Source: Uloborus plumipes | Lineage: Eukaryota > Arthropoda > Arachnida > Araneae > Uloboridae | NCBI GenBank assembly: GCA_038373865.1 | Contig: JAXGGA010002199.1 | Location: 1-64,000, forward strand | Direction of reading: 5' to 3' | Length of the DNA: 64,000 bases | Shown here: positions 21,716 through 31,466 of the stretch, piece after piece | Numbering within the stretch: the first letter of the stretch is position 1 | How the letters are laid out: each line of letters starts with the position of its first letter | Position numbers and translations under genes: made by a program | Notes under the pieces: generated by a model | Databases searched by the model: none | Seen by the model: only the letters and a program-made list of their open reading frames with translations | What the model was told of the DNA's origin: nothing

Positions 21716-24020
21716 GGGTCATACCATGTGAAATGAGCAAATCGACATTGAAATCTGACTGTGGCTCACATGTCACAGATTTCAATGAAAATTTTTATTA
21801 GGGTAAATCATGCATATCTATGAGAAAATGCAAAGTATGAAAGTTTAAAACTGTTTGTTGCTTTGCTATTGACATCAGAAATTAAAGTCTAAATTTTCAG
21901 AGTTCAAAACAGCCACTTTGTGACTCAATAATTCCGAAAGTTATAAACATACATTCAAAAAATAAATATTTTTACATTCTCTAGAAGAATATCTATCAGG
22001 AAAGATGAAAGTTAAATTTATTTGAAGCTTTCATTAAGTCTGAGATATTAACAAAGATTGAAATATGTTCAATTTCCTTCATATTTCAAACTACTCTACT
22101 AGCACTTTGAATGAAAAAATAAGAGAAAAAATCAACACAGAGCGTAAAACTATCTATTACTAATTACCTGGGCTAAGGTAATAATTGGTGTCAAATTTTT
22201 TAATGATGAAATAATACTTTAAAAATTTGAAATTCATCGAAATTTTCATTTTTTCCACTTTTTCAGATGCTAGTTTAAACAAAAGGGAATGCCCTAATTT
22301 GCTAATTTTTTTACGGAGCATGTCAAGTGTTTTTTATTTAATATCAAATTTTAATTAGTGCCTTTTTGCGTATTTTTGTTATTTGAATAACTTGAATTCA
22401 GGTATAAGTTTATAAATGAAACCATTTATTGTAAGTTTAGTCGTGTTTCCTTTTCTAAAAGAGTGTTTATAAAGTATTTGCTGAAGCCTTTCTATAATTA
22501 TTGCGAAGTATATTGTATTCCAGTATGAATAATTATGTTTAATTGTGCAAGTAAAAGTTGCTTTTTTTTACCAATCTCTACCAGTGATGTGGAGAAAGAA
22601 TACTAGGCTACTTGCGATAAAAGCTACAATAGTATCTGAGAAAATCTTAGTGGCGATTAAAAGAAAATTTTTGGACGGAATGAAAAGTGGAAAGAAACAA
22701 CTATTATTTCATCCATTTATTGATTATCTTATTATTTGTATTTTTTGAGATATAACTTTTATCCGCAAGATTTTCCCCCTAAGTTCCACATCAGACTTGC
22801 ATATTTTTTAGAAATTGAAATTAATGCTAAATACTCTTGGTTTTGCTCCATTTAGTCGTTTATCTGTTCCTTTGAATTCCCCAAGCTTTATATAAAATAC
22901 GAAGAAAATGTTGTTTCTGTCCATTTAATACAAAACTAAAAAATCAAAAAGGCACTATCGAGCTTCTTCAAGCAAATAGTAGACATAATGCCCTATATCC
23001 TTGTAAAATTGGAGCAATCTCCAAAGTGTAAACAGATAAATTGCCCTACTCCAAAAATTACAAATATATGAAGCTTTTATGTTTACATTTACTAGTTAAA
23101 AAATACAAGGGCTCAGAAGTGCAACATTTAGCATTTGTGTGACGGATGTTCAAGTGGGCCAATTTTTAATTGCATGTAATTCCTAAAATAGAAAATTTTA
23201 AGCCAAAACCTTTCAGAGATTTTTATATATGCACAAAATGAACCTGTGTACCAAATTACATAGAAATCTATTAGCATGCAGCCACTACTTTTTTTCTCAT
23301 TTTTGCTCCTTTCACATAGAATTGCCCAATGGAATGCTGCTGTTGTGATTTTTTTTTTTTCAAACTTGGGAATCAAAAAGGCACATTTATGCCTCTTGAA
23401 GCTAATAGTAGACATAACGCTCTACATTTTTGCAAAATTTGACAGTTGCCTGAAGTGTCACTCATTTAAATTTTTGTACCTAAACAAAGGGGAAAATCGT
23501 CATTTTACAAAATGTCTCTAAGTTTAAAGCTGATTTTTCGGAAAAAGGAGTTTAAATGGAACTCCAAAAGCAAGGTATTTGTTTTATGATACTTGGAACT
23601 TTACTGGGTATTAATATAAGCGAATGTTAATGCACTCTTTAAAGTTTGAGAATGAAAAACAAAATGCTTAATTTTGAGAAAACTTATTTTCAGTTTTTAC
23701 AACTCCGTGAAAAACTAACTTCTGCAATAAAACTAGCAAACGCGAGACTGATAAATAACCTTATTCCATAGATTACGGCAATATAAAACTTTTTTGTTTA
23801 CATGACATAGGTAATAAAATATAAGGCTTCTAACATACAACATTTGTGCGGATGATGCTCAAGTTTCAGTGCATGCAACGACTAAAATAAAAAATATTGA
23901 ATCAAACTATTTTAGATATTTCTATACATACATAAAATGAACCTGTACACCAAATTTCATAAAAATCTATTACCATGCGACCATCACTTTCTTCTCATTT
24001 TTGCTCATTTCACATGATCC
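21716..24020. mobile_element. 2.3-kb TIR element, GGGTCATACCATGTGAAATG ends
   Basis: The left end is GGGTCATACCATGTGAAATG followed by AGCAAA. The right end, reverse-complemented, is GGATCATGTGAAATGAGCAA. Inside, a block of about 430 bp is directly repeated (22941 and 23368 onward), and its final part recurs before the right end (compare 23215-23325 with 23930-24020). It is AT-rich and has no recognisable transposase. The way it splits the 130-bp repeat supports insertion. It resembles the foldback element at 16971 in its termini. Confidence 0.6.
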
Positions 24021-24060
24021 GTTTGTGAAGAACGTAAATTTAATCTTTTATTCTGAGTTA

Positions 24061-24471
24061 GGGCCATGCTCCACATCAGCGTAAAACGCGACCGAAACTG
24101 AGGGCAGAAACCGAAAATCCGGGTACTTTCCATAGGAACACCATTGAATCCATTTTACGCTTCTGCCTAATTTTTCTGCTTTACGTCGATGTGGAGCATG
24201 GCCCTTAGGGCCATGCTCCACATCGACGTAAAGCAGAAAAAATAGACACACAAATTCCCCATGACCCTAATGGCCATGCATGGTCATGGTCATGCATGGC
24301 CTAATGGCCATGCAAGCATGGCCCTAAGGGCCATGCTCCACATCGACGTAAAGCAGAAAAATTAGGCAGAAGCGTAAAATGGATTCAATGGTGTTCCTAT
24401 GGAAAGTACCCGGATTTTCGGTTTCTGCCTTCAGTTTCGGTCGCGTTTTACGCTGATGTGGAGCATGGCCC
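24061..24471. mobile_element. PIF/Harbinger-type MITEs in a perfect-looking palindrome
   Basis: A 144-bp unit (24061-24204; ends GGGCCATGCTCCACATC and GATGTGGAGCATGGCCC) is repeated as its inverse at 24328-24471. A shorter 117-bp unit lies between (24208-24324). The four boundaries each carry TTA or TAA: 24058-24060, 24205-24207, 24325-24327 and 24472-24474. Three-base TWA duplications with GGGCC-type ends are typical of PIF/Harbinger (Tourist-like) MITEs. The outer arms look identical. Non-coding. Confidence 0.75.
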
Positions 24472-24474
24472 TTA

Positions 24475-24821
24475 CAGAGTTTTACATACTGTCAAACAAA
24501 CAAACCCACATGTAAGACTAATAAAAGCGTATTAATAAGACACCCTTTCCTCACTATTGGGATTTTAAGTTTGATATTTTAAAAAAAAAGTTTTTTTTTT
24601 TTTTTTTTTTTTTTTGAGTCACCTAGTGTACATTTTTCGCAGTCGGTGCAATTACATGAATTAACTATACTCGGGTACTTTAATATAGGCGTATCAGTTT
24701 TAGAAATTTTGCATCATCTCCATGGAAACCGCCTGAAAGGCAACAGTTCCACTCTTTTTTTTTTATACACTGCTGTTGAGGCATTTCATTTATTTTATGT
24801 TTATCGACTGAGGCTCACGCT
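24475..24821. other. Unassigned sequence with long T-run
   Basis: A T-run of about 25 bases sits near 24591-24615. Nothing else recognised. Confidence 0.4.
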
Positions 24822-25080
24822 TTTTTTAGCCTACTTTCCCGTTAAAAATAAAAGAAAGACGAAAAAAGTATTAAAAGTAGCTTAATGCATCTAAAAAATA
24901 TCGCCAAGTCCAAAAAAATTCGCCAAGTTAAAAAAAATATCGCCAAGTCCAAAAAATATCGCCAAGTTAAAAAAATAAAGAGGTAAAATGAATATCGAAC
25001 AATTAAAAATTTGAAAGTAGGGTATTGAGATGGGGAATTTGTGTGTCGGTCTGTCGGTCGGTCTGTCTGTCCCCCCCTAA

Positions 25081-25660
25081 TAACTTTTGAATGAACATTC
25101 CGATTTGGACAAACTTTTTTTTGTTGGAAAGATCTCGGCGAGTACATCAGCTCATTCCCATATTTGATTTTTTGATTTGAATAATTTTTGGTTCAACTTT
25201 GAGCCGTTCAAATAACCGGTCCCGCGATACTAACTTTTGAATGAACAGTCCGATTTGAACAAACTTTTTTTTGTTCGAAAGATCTTTTCAAGGATACTTC
25301 ATTCCCGTATCTACATTTTTGATTTGAACAATTTTTCGTTCAACATTGAACCGTTCAAACAAGCTCTCACCCCTAATAACTTTTGAGTGAACAGTCCGAT
25401 TTAAACAAACTTTTTTTGTTCGAAAGATATCGGCAAGGATACTTCATTACCGTATTTAAATTTTCAATTTGAACAATTTTTTCGTTCAACATTGAACCGT
25501 TCAAGCAACCTTTCTCCACCTAATAACTTAGTGAACCGTCTGAATTGAATAAACTTTTTTTGTTCGAAAGATCTCGGAGAGACTCGTTCCCATATTTCAC
25601 TTTTCAATTTGAACCATTTTTCGTTCAATGATGAACCGTTCAGAAAATTTTTTAACATGA
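25081..25660. repeat. About 147-bp tandem repeat, four units
   Basis: Unit starts (TAACTTTTGA or close variants) fall at 25081, 25231, 25377 and 25524, spaced 150, 146 and 147 bp. Each unit carries CCGATTT...ACAAACTTTTTTT, GTTCGAAAGATC and TTCGTTCAACATTGAACCGTTC. The array is preceded by a GTCGGTCTGTCGGTCGGTCT stretch at 25045. Non-coding. Confidence 0.8.
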
Positions 25661-26375
25661 GCGCCTACTGGGAAATTTAAATTGAATGTTGATTCTAAAC
25701 TTAAAGGCGGATTTCCTTCAAACTAACTTTGTAAGAAAATGGTTTTGATAAATAATGTATTGTAAAGTACTTTTCTGAATAATCTTCTGTGAGGACTCTG
25801 ATTCCGACTCCGACTCCGCAAACATGGCGGAAATGCAGGCTCAGAAAAAAATGACTGACTGGGCAGACGATTTTTTGTTTGTTTATTCATTTTTTTTGTT
25901 TAATTTATTATTATTATTTTTATTTATTTATTTTTTTTTCAGACGATATTTTTTTTGATTACAAAAATTGTTCATTCACGAGAACATTTTATTCTTTACT
26001 TATATTTAACAACTGGCAACGGATTAAAAATAAAATTCGAGATATTTTATTAACGAACGAGGTTTTTTTTTCTTTCTTCGATAAAATGTGTTTTGATGTT
26101 CTTTGTACTTTTATTTTATTTTTTTTTTCATTTGAAAAAAATTGTGAAATTTTTCTACGGAAGAACTATAGCAGTTACATTCTTTAAAAGGTGCAACAAA
26201 ACTTTATTTACTTTTTACGTGTCCTGATCATCTGATGAGAGGGGTATATTTTGCTTTTAGAAATCAGCTTTAAGTGTTATAAAGGTATGTTTGACATAAT
26301 TTTCAGTTTCAATCATTCAAGAGAATATTGATTAGATGCTAGATTGCCGATGTCGATGTACGGGAAAGTAGGCTC

Positions 26376-26380
26376 GTTTA
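26376..26380. repeat. Copia target-site duplication (left)
   Basis: GTTTA, repeated at 31079-31083. The intact palindrome arm at 31206-31269 has a single TAAAC at the matching place, which confirms the 5-bp duplication. Confidence 0.9.
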
Positions 26381-26574
26381 TATTGTGAAAAACGAACCGT
26401 TTGCAGAAAACAAGAATTTTAATATAACAAGTAGAAAGATAACACAACATTAAAGCATCGTTGAAACTTTAAAAACGAAACATAGCGATATAAATACAAA
26501 AGAACTCAGTGTTGCCAAACGGCGATAGCACAATAATGAAAAAAGAGTTGTTGCCAGATGCTCGACTTTCAACA
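26381..26574 (-). repeat. Copia 3' LTR
   Basis: A 194-bp direct repeat of 30885-31078; I see no mismatch between the two. On the minus (coding) strand it begins TGTTGAAAGT and ends TTTTTCACAATA. A TATTTATAT sequence in its middle could serve as a core promoter element (inference). Confidence 0.92.
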
Positions 26575-26584
26575 GCCTCCTTCG
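26575..26584 (-). other. Copia polypurine tract
   Basis: On the minus strand CGAAGGAGGC sits directly before the 3' LTR, the expected place for the plus-strand primer. Confidence 0.7.
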
Positions 26585-26623
26585 AGCATGAAACAGTCCT
26601 CTTTCATTTGGCATGAAATGTCA

Positions 26624-29600
26624 CTAATTTTCGTCGATAATCTTCACACCAATCAAATTTTTCTGTGAATAAAACTGCGGTGCTGGGAGTGCCTTCGTCA
26701 GAATGTCCGCACGCTGCTCGTCACTTCTGACGTAATTTATTCGAAAATGTCCCTTTAAAAATTCGTCTTGGACGAATTTGTATCGTTGGTCGATGTGCTT
26801 CGTACGTGCGTGGAACACCGGGTTTTTTATGTACTTGATAGTACTCTGATTATCAATCTGTAAGATTGGCACTGAAACGTGGTTAGCAATCTCGCCAAAT
26901 AACCTTTTCAACCATATCAAATCTTTAGTGGCATCGGCTGCCGCCATAAACTCCGCCTCCGTCGTTGAATTGGATATTGCCTCCTGTAGCTTGCTTCTCC
27001 AAGTAATTGCACCTCCACCATAAAAAGAAATCACACCTGTGCGAGATCTGCGTGTTTCTGCACAGCTGTTGTTATCTGCGTCACTGAACAACATTAGACT
27101 TCTGTCACCTTCACAATTATACACAATACCATGTCCAGTGGTATTGCATAGATATCTTAATGTGGTCTGTACTATTTCCCAATCTATCTCTGTAGGACTG
27201 TCTAACTTACGTGACACTAAGCTTACCGAATAAGCAATGTCTGGTCTAGATCCCATCGCCAAATAAAGCAAGCTACCAACTACTGATCTGTAGGGAATTT
27301 CACTGCTTAGAGGCTTTGCCTCTTTGATCTGGACCATACCATCTTCATTTGGCGGACTGTAATCAACAGTGAGACTCGATTTCTTCACGGGAATGCGTGA
27401 TGTTTTGGCATCTCCAAATCGATCAAGAACCTTTCTTGTGAATGCTTCTTGATGCAAGAAGAGCGAGCCGTCTTTCAAACGTTCAACTTGCAGTCCAAGA
27501 AAACAACTGAGCGTCGTCACTTTAAGGTTGAAATGTTGCTTGAGTTCATCTATGAATTTGAAAAATGCTGCTTCATCCTGAACAGCCACGATTCCATCGT
27601 CAACATAAATTGCCATTAGCATTTTACGTCCATTATCATTGCTTATGAACATGCAATGATCGGATTTACTTTGAATCATACCATGTTTCTTTAATACTTC
27701 AGTAAACTTGGCATTCCAACATCGTCCAGCTTGTTTCAAGCCGTATAGAGGTCGGAGCATTTTGCATATGCGCCCACTTCCGGCATCATATCCTTCGGGT
27801 TGACGCATATATATCTCCTCAGTCAGTTCGCCATACAGGAACGCTGTCTCTACGTCAATTTGAAATAATTTAAGATTCTCCTTAGCTGCTGTGGCGATTA
27901 TAGCTCGAATAGTATCATAGCGGCAGACTGGGCTAAATGTTTCCCCATAATCAATGTATGGAGTCTGTGTGTACCCCTTTACGACTAAACGGCTCTTGAA
28001 TCTTTCTATTGAGCCGTCTGGCTTTGTTTTCACCTTATAAACCCAGCGGTTGCCAAGGATTTTTCGTCCATTGGGTGGGTCGACAAGTCGCCACGTTTCA
28101 TGTTTGGCGTGTGAAGCCATTTCTTCGTCCATGGCTCGTTTCCAGTTGACATGATCAGGAGATTTCGTTGCTTCGTCATATGTTTTGGGCTCATTCAACT
28201 TGAGAACACTGCAATATATTTCGTAGTCGTTAAATCTGGCAGGGCGTTGGATAATCGAACGGTCTCGCAATGTATGAGTTGTCATCTGTATTGGTTCAGC
28301 TTCATCCTCGCATGGATTATCAGCCTCCTGCAAGTCTGCATCAATAATCGGAAGTTTAAACTCCATGTCGTTTGATGAACCAGTACTAGATGTCGCTTCT
28401 ACAGGCTGGGAAGAAGGACCAACTTGCTGTTCATTGAACACTACGTTGGTACTCTTTATCGTGTCGTTCTTTGACGGTATGAACACTCGATATCCATCGT
28501 CGTCACAATAACCAACCAAATAGCCCTTTACAGCTTTGTCTTCCAATTTGTTTCTGTTGACATCTGGTACATGTACAAATGCAGCTGATCCAAAAATTCG
28601 AATCTTGTTGATGTCTGGCTTGCGTCTAAACCATTTCTCAAACGGAGATTCTCCTGCGGTTTTACTTGGTCCTGTTCGATTGAGAATGTAGACAGCGGTA
28701 GATGCTGCTTCTGCCCATAAAAACTGCGGCAAGCCTGAATCCTTCAGCATAGTGCGAACTGCATTCATTATTGTTCGATTCTCTCTTTCGACCAATCCGT
28801 TTTGTTCAGGCGTATATGGCATAGTTACTCGAAACTTGATTCCTGCATCATTTGTCAGCTTCATTAATTCCGCATTGTTGAACTCGCGACCACCGTCTGT
28901 AACCAGTTCTTTAACATTTATCCCTTCCTTGTTGGTCCGAACAAGAAACTGCTTGACTTTATCCACAGTCTCGTCTTTATACCTCAAAAATTCCACGCTT
29001 CTGAACTTTGAATAATCGTCTTTCAGCACTAACATATACTTCTTGCCACCTCTTGACAATACTGGGGATTCGAGCAAGTCTGCGTGTATTATCTCGCCAC
29101 ACGTCTGTGTTTTGAATCTCTTTGATTTAAACGTTCGTCGACTTTGTTTACCATATGTACAAGGCTCGCAAAACACTCTATCATCGATGAAATCGATATC
29201 ATTCTGACGTAGGTACTGCTTCACATACTGTATTCCCTGGTGCCCCAGCCGTCGATGCCAAAGTGATAACGGCAATTTTGTCGTCACCGTCATTGCCGTA
29301 TCAGGGAAAGGGGTTGTCATGTCGTTCTCAATGAAGTAGGCAAAAGCGGCAGAACCTCCTTTTGGTTTGACTGGTTTTGCACGTAGTTCAAAGAGTCCAT
29401 TTGGTGAGCATGGAGCCTCTAAAAGTACATTATCAGGGTTTTCTTTACGGAAGAAACGACAAGTCATGTCGTCTGAATCACCAAAGTTCGAGATTCCTCG
29501 ATTCATCGCCTTTGAAGCTGATAGCAAATTTTTGACAATATTCGGTGCATATAGTACGTCACTGAGAACTATAGATTTTTCTACGTTTCCAACTATTGCA

Positions 29601-30724
29601 CACATTTCAATGTCCCCACAGCCGTAAGCCGGTATTGTCTGCTTGTTACCAACCATGATTTCTCCTAGTTTGTCAAAATGACGGTACGTCTTAAAGAACT
29701 CAGCTGAATTCGTAATGTGTGCTGTAGCTCCGTCGTCTTTGAGCCACACATTTCGGCCACTTTCATCGTCTTGGCATGCAAATGCACTGCATTTAGAATT
29801 TGCAATAAAGGTTGTTGTCTGGCCATTCGTCATGGATGGCGTATCAGGAAAATCTGGACAAAATTTACCAATATGCCCGGGCTTATTACAACGAAAACAG
29901 ATGCCATTAAAACCTTTCGCACCGTCTTTGGTCTTACTAAGTTTATTCGTCGTCTTGGCATTATTTGTAGAAGGCTGGGATTTTTTCACCGTCTGTGTCT
30001 TTTTCCACCTCTTCTTCCATTTCTTTTCATTGCAATTTGCACCATATTTCGCATCTACTGTGAATGTTGTCGTCGTCTCGTCTCTAACTTCTTGGTTTCG
30101 TCTTTGCAATCGCATGTTGATTTGTTCAATTAATTTTTCTGGCGATTTTTCTGCCTTTGGTAATGAATCCCACTGCGATTTGAATTCACGGTATTCATCT
30201 TCAGAAAGGATAGATAATATTCTAGGCACTAGAAGGTTTGGCGGTAATTTTCCTTCACCGCTCAATTCTTGCTCACGTTGAAGTTCAACCCACAGTGTTC
30301 GTAAACGTGCCAATGCTTGCATAACATCTTCACCTTTTTCTATCCGGAAAGTGAAAAATTGTTGCAAAAGAGTGTCTAATTTTACGCTTGACACTTTGTC
30401 AAAATTGTTCAGCAACTCTTTCCATATCGCAACGGCAGAATTGCCATGCATGCGTATTAAGTTCAACACATTTGGCGACACATTTGTGCGAATTATAACA
30501 GCTGCTTTCGCATTTGCTTTTACATACGCTTTTACCGATTGGTTGTATTCCTTTAGCGCTTTTTCAGTTGCTCCTTCTATAGGTGCTTGTGGCTCGGTAA
30601 GGGAATTATCAATAATGCCCTCACAATCGTTGAGCACTAACAGAGATTTTATTTCGAATTTCCAGTCAATCCAGTTAGATACACCTTCTAACTTGGTGCA
30701 GTTATAAAAATTTCTAGGTTCCAT
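26624..30724 (-). CDS. Copia-type retrotransposon Gag-Pol polyprotein, intact
   Basis: A single 1,366-residue frame with no stop or frameshift. In order: a Gag region with a zinc knuckle CFRCNKPGHIGKFC near residue 275; an aspartic protease with DDGATAH near 328; the pre-integrase HHCC segment (RRLGH near 490, CEPC near 517); integrase core with D near 546, TDGGREF near 609 and E near 645 (DD35E spacing); reverse transcriptase with the YVDD catalytic motif near 1039; and RNase H with D near 1211, E near 1254 and D near 1289. Protease-integrase-RT-RNase H order defines the Ty1/copia group, and the length is close to that of Drosophila copia (about 1,400 residues). The start is the first ATG after the primer-binding region. 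With identical-looking LTRs and all catalytic residues present, the copy may be recently active. GC content is clearly above the surroundings. Confidence 0.95.
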   Translation of the reverse strand: MEPRNFYNCTKLEGVSNWIDWKFEIKSLLVLNDCEGIIDNSLTEPQAPIEGATEKALKEYNQSVKAYVKANAKAAVIIRTNVSPNVLNLIRMHGNSAVAIWKELLNNFDKVSSVKLDTLLQQFFTFRIEKGEDVMQALARLRTLWVELQREQELSGEGKLPPNLLVPRILSILSEDEYREFKSQWDSLPKAEKSPEKLIEQINMRLQRRNQEVRDETTTTFTVDAKYGANCNEKKWKKRWKKTQTVKKSQPSTNNAKTTNKLSKTKDGAKGFNGICFRCNKPGHIGKFCPDFPDTPSMTNGQTTTFIANSKCSAFACQDDESGRNVWLKDDGATAHITNSAEFFKTYRHFDKLGEIMVGNKQTIPAYGCGDIEMCAIVGNVEKSIVLSDVLYAPNIVKNLLSASKAMNRGISNFGDSDDMTCRFFRKENPDNVLLEAPCSPNGLFELRAKPVKPKGGSAAFAYFIENDMTTPFPDTAMTVTTKLPLSLWHRRLGHQGIQYVKQYLRQNDIDFIDDRVFCEPCTYGKQSRRTFKSKRFKTQTCGEIIHADLLESPVLSRGGKKYMLVLKDDYSKFRSVEFLRYKDETVDKVKQFLVRTNKEGINVKELVTDGGREFNNAELMKLTNDAGIKFRVTMPYTPEQNGLVERENRTIMNAVRTMLKDSGLPQFLWAEAASTAVYILNRTGPSKTAGESPFEKWFRRKPDINKIRIFGSAAFVHVPDVNRNKLEDKAVKGYLVGYCDDDGYRVFIPSKNDTIKSTNVVFNEQQVGPSSQPVEATSSTGSSNDMEFKLPIIDADLQEADNPCEDEAEPIQMTTHTLRDRSIIQRPARFNDYEIYCSVLKLNEPKTYDEATKSPDHVNWKRAMDEEMASHAKHETWRLVDPPNGRKILGNRWVYKVKTKPDGSIERFKSRLVVKGYTQTPYIDYGETFSPVCRYDTIRAIIATAAKENLKLFQIDVETAFLYGELTEEIYMRQPEGYDAGSGRICKMLRPLYGLKQAGRCWNAKFTEVLKKHGMIQSKSDHCMFISNDNGRKMLMAIYVDDGIVAVQDEAAFFKFIDELKQHFNLKVTTLSCFLGLQVERLKDGSLFLHQEAFTRKVLDRFGDAKTSRIPVKKSSLTVDYSPPNEDGMVQIKEAKPLSSEIPYRSVVGSLLYLAMGSRPDIAYSVSLVSRKLDSPTEIDWEIVQTTLRYLCNTTGHGIVYNCEGDRSLMLFSDADNNSCAETRRSRTGVISFYGGGAITWRSKLQEAISNSTTEAEFMAAADATKDLIWLKRLFGEIANHVSVPILQIDNQSTIKYIKNPVFHARTKHIDQRYKFVQDEFLKGHFRINYVRSDEQRADILTKALPAPQFYSQKNLIGVKIIDEN

Positions 30725-30874
30725 AATAACGTCGTCTATTTAAATATTAGGAACTAAAAATAAGAATACCAGAGTTCGACCGTGGAAATGTATCGATAAT
30801 AAACTCACTTCGAAAACACCAATTTAAAATTCTTCGTCATTTACAATTTATCTGCGCAGGTTAGCGTCGCTATC

Positions 30875-30884
30875 GCCCATAACC
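30875..30884 (-). other. Copia primer-binding site (internal initiator Met tRNA)
   Basis: Immediately inside the 5' LTR the minus strand reads GGTTATGGGC, complementary to the anticodon-loop region GCCCATAACC of initiator Met tRNA. Drosophila copia is known to prime from an internal fragment of this tRNA. Ten bases match; the sequence beyond diverges. Confidence 0.8.
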
Positions 30885-31078
30885 TATTGTGAAAAACGAA
30901 CCGTTTGCAGAAAACAAGAATTTTAATATAACAAGTAGAAAGATAACACAACATTAAAGCATCGTTGAAACTTTAAAAACGAAACATAGCGATATAAATA
31001 CAAAAGAACTCAGTGTTGCCAAACGGCGATAGCACAATAATGAAAAAAGAGTTGTTGCCAGATGCTCGACTTTCAACA
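30885..31078 (-). repeat. Copia 5' LTR
   Basis: The 194-bp partner of 26381-26574 in the same orientation with no visible difference. Transcription of the element would run leftward from here. Confidence 0.92.
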
Positions 31079-31466
31079 GTTTAGTTCTTGACAGAACTTC
31101 TTGTTATGTCCTCATATCTCAGTTATTTCAAAACGTTTTCTAACAAATCTGGTGCTAAATAGGTTGCTTTAGCAAAGCCTTTCATCATATGAGTAACCGT
31201 AATAACAGGGGACAATAACAAGAAGTTCTGTCAAGAACTAAACGAGTCTACTTTCCCGTACATCGACATAGGCATTGTAGCCTCAATACCCTACTTTCAA
31301 ATTTTTAATTTTTCGATATTTATTTCATTTTTCTTTTGTTTCTTTTTGACTTTGTTTTGAACTTGGCGATATTTTTTGGACTTGGCGATATTTTTTAGAT
31401 GCATTAAGCCACTTTTAATGCTTTTTTCGTCTCTTTTATTTTTAACGGGAAAGTAGGCTAAAAAAA

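Larger units (their letters stand above)
26381..31078 (-). mobile_element. Complete Ty1/copia LTR retrotransposon, 4.7 kb
   Basis: LTR, primer site, one gag-pol frame, polypurine tract and LTR are all in place, with a GTTTA duplication on both sides. It lies inside the left arm of a palindrome that is itself inside a long-TIR composite. It is the only element in the window that looks fully autonomous. Confidence 0.95.
26351..31269. repeat. Short palindrome whose left arm received the copia insertion
   Basis: The right arm 31206-31269 is the inverse of the left arm, which is split into 26351-26380 and 31079-31117. The arms share GTTCTTGACAGAACTTCTTG and a GTCGATGTACGGGAAAGTAG outer edge. The intact right arm shows the site before copia inserted. 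Confidence 0.75.
24822..31466. mobile_element. Composite long-TIR element hosting a copia insertion
   Basis: The left inverted arm (24822-25029) and right arm (31282-31466) share the TAGCCTACTTTCCCGTTA end, a TTAATGCATCTAAAAAATAT block, repeated CGCCAAGT motifs and a GAAAGTAGGGTATTGAG inner edge. Without the nested copia the element is about 1.9 kb. It contains a 147-bp tandem array, a short (GACTCC) patch at 25796-25818 and an inner palindrome. No transposase is recognisable. Whether this is one element or several accreted ones is not settled. Confidence 0.55.

Noticed and set aside
27039..30707. Several plus-strand open frames of 64-188 codons
   Set aside because: They are antisense shadows of the copia gag-pol frame and show no motifs.
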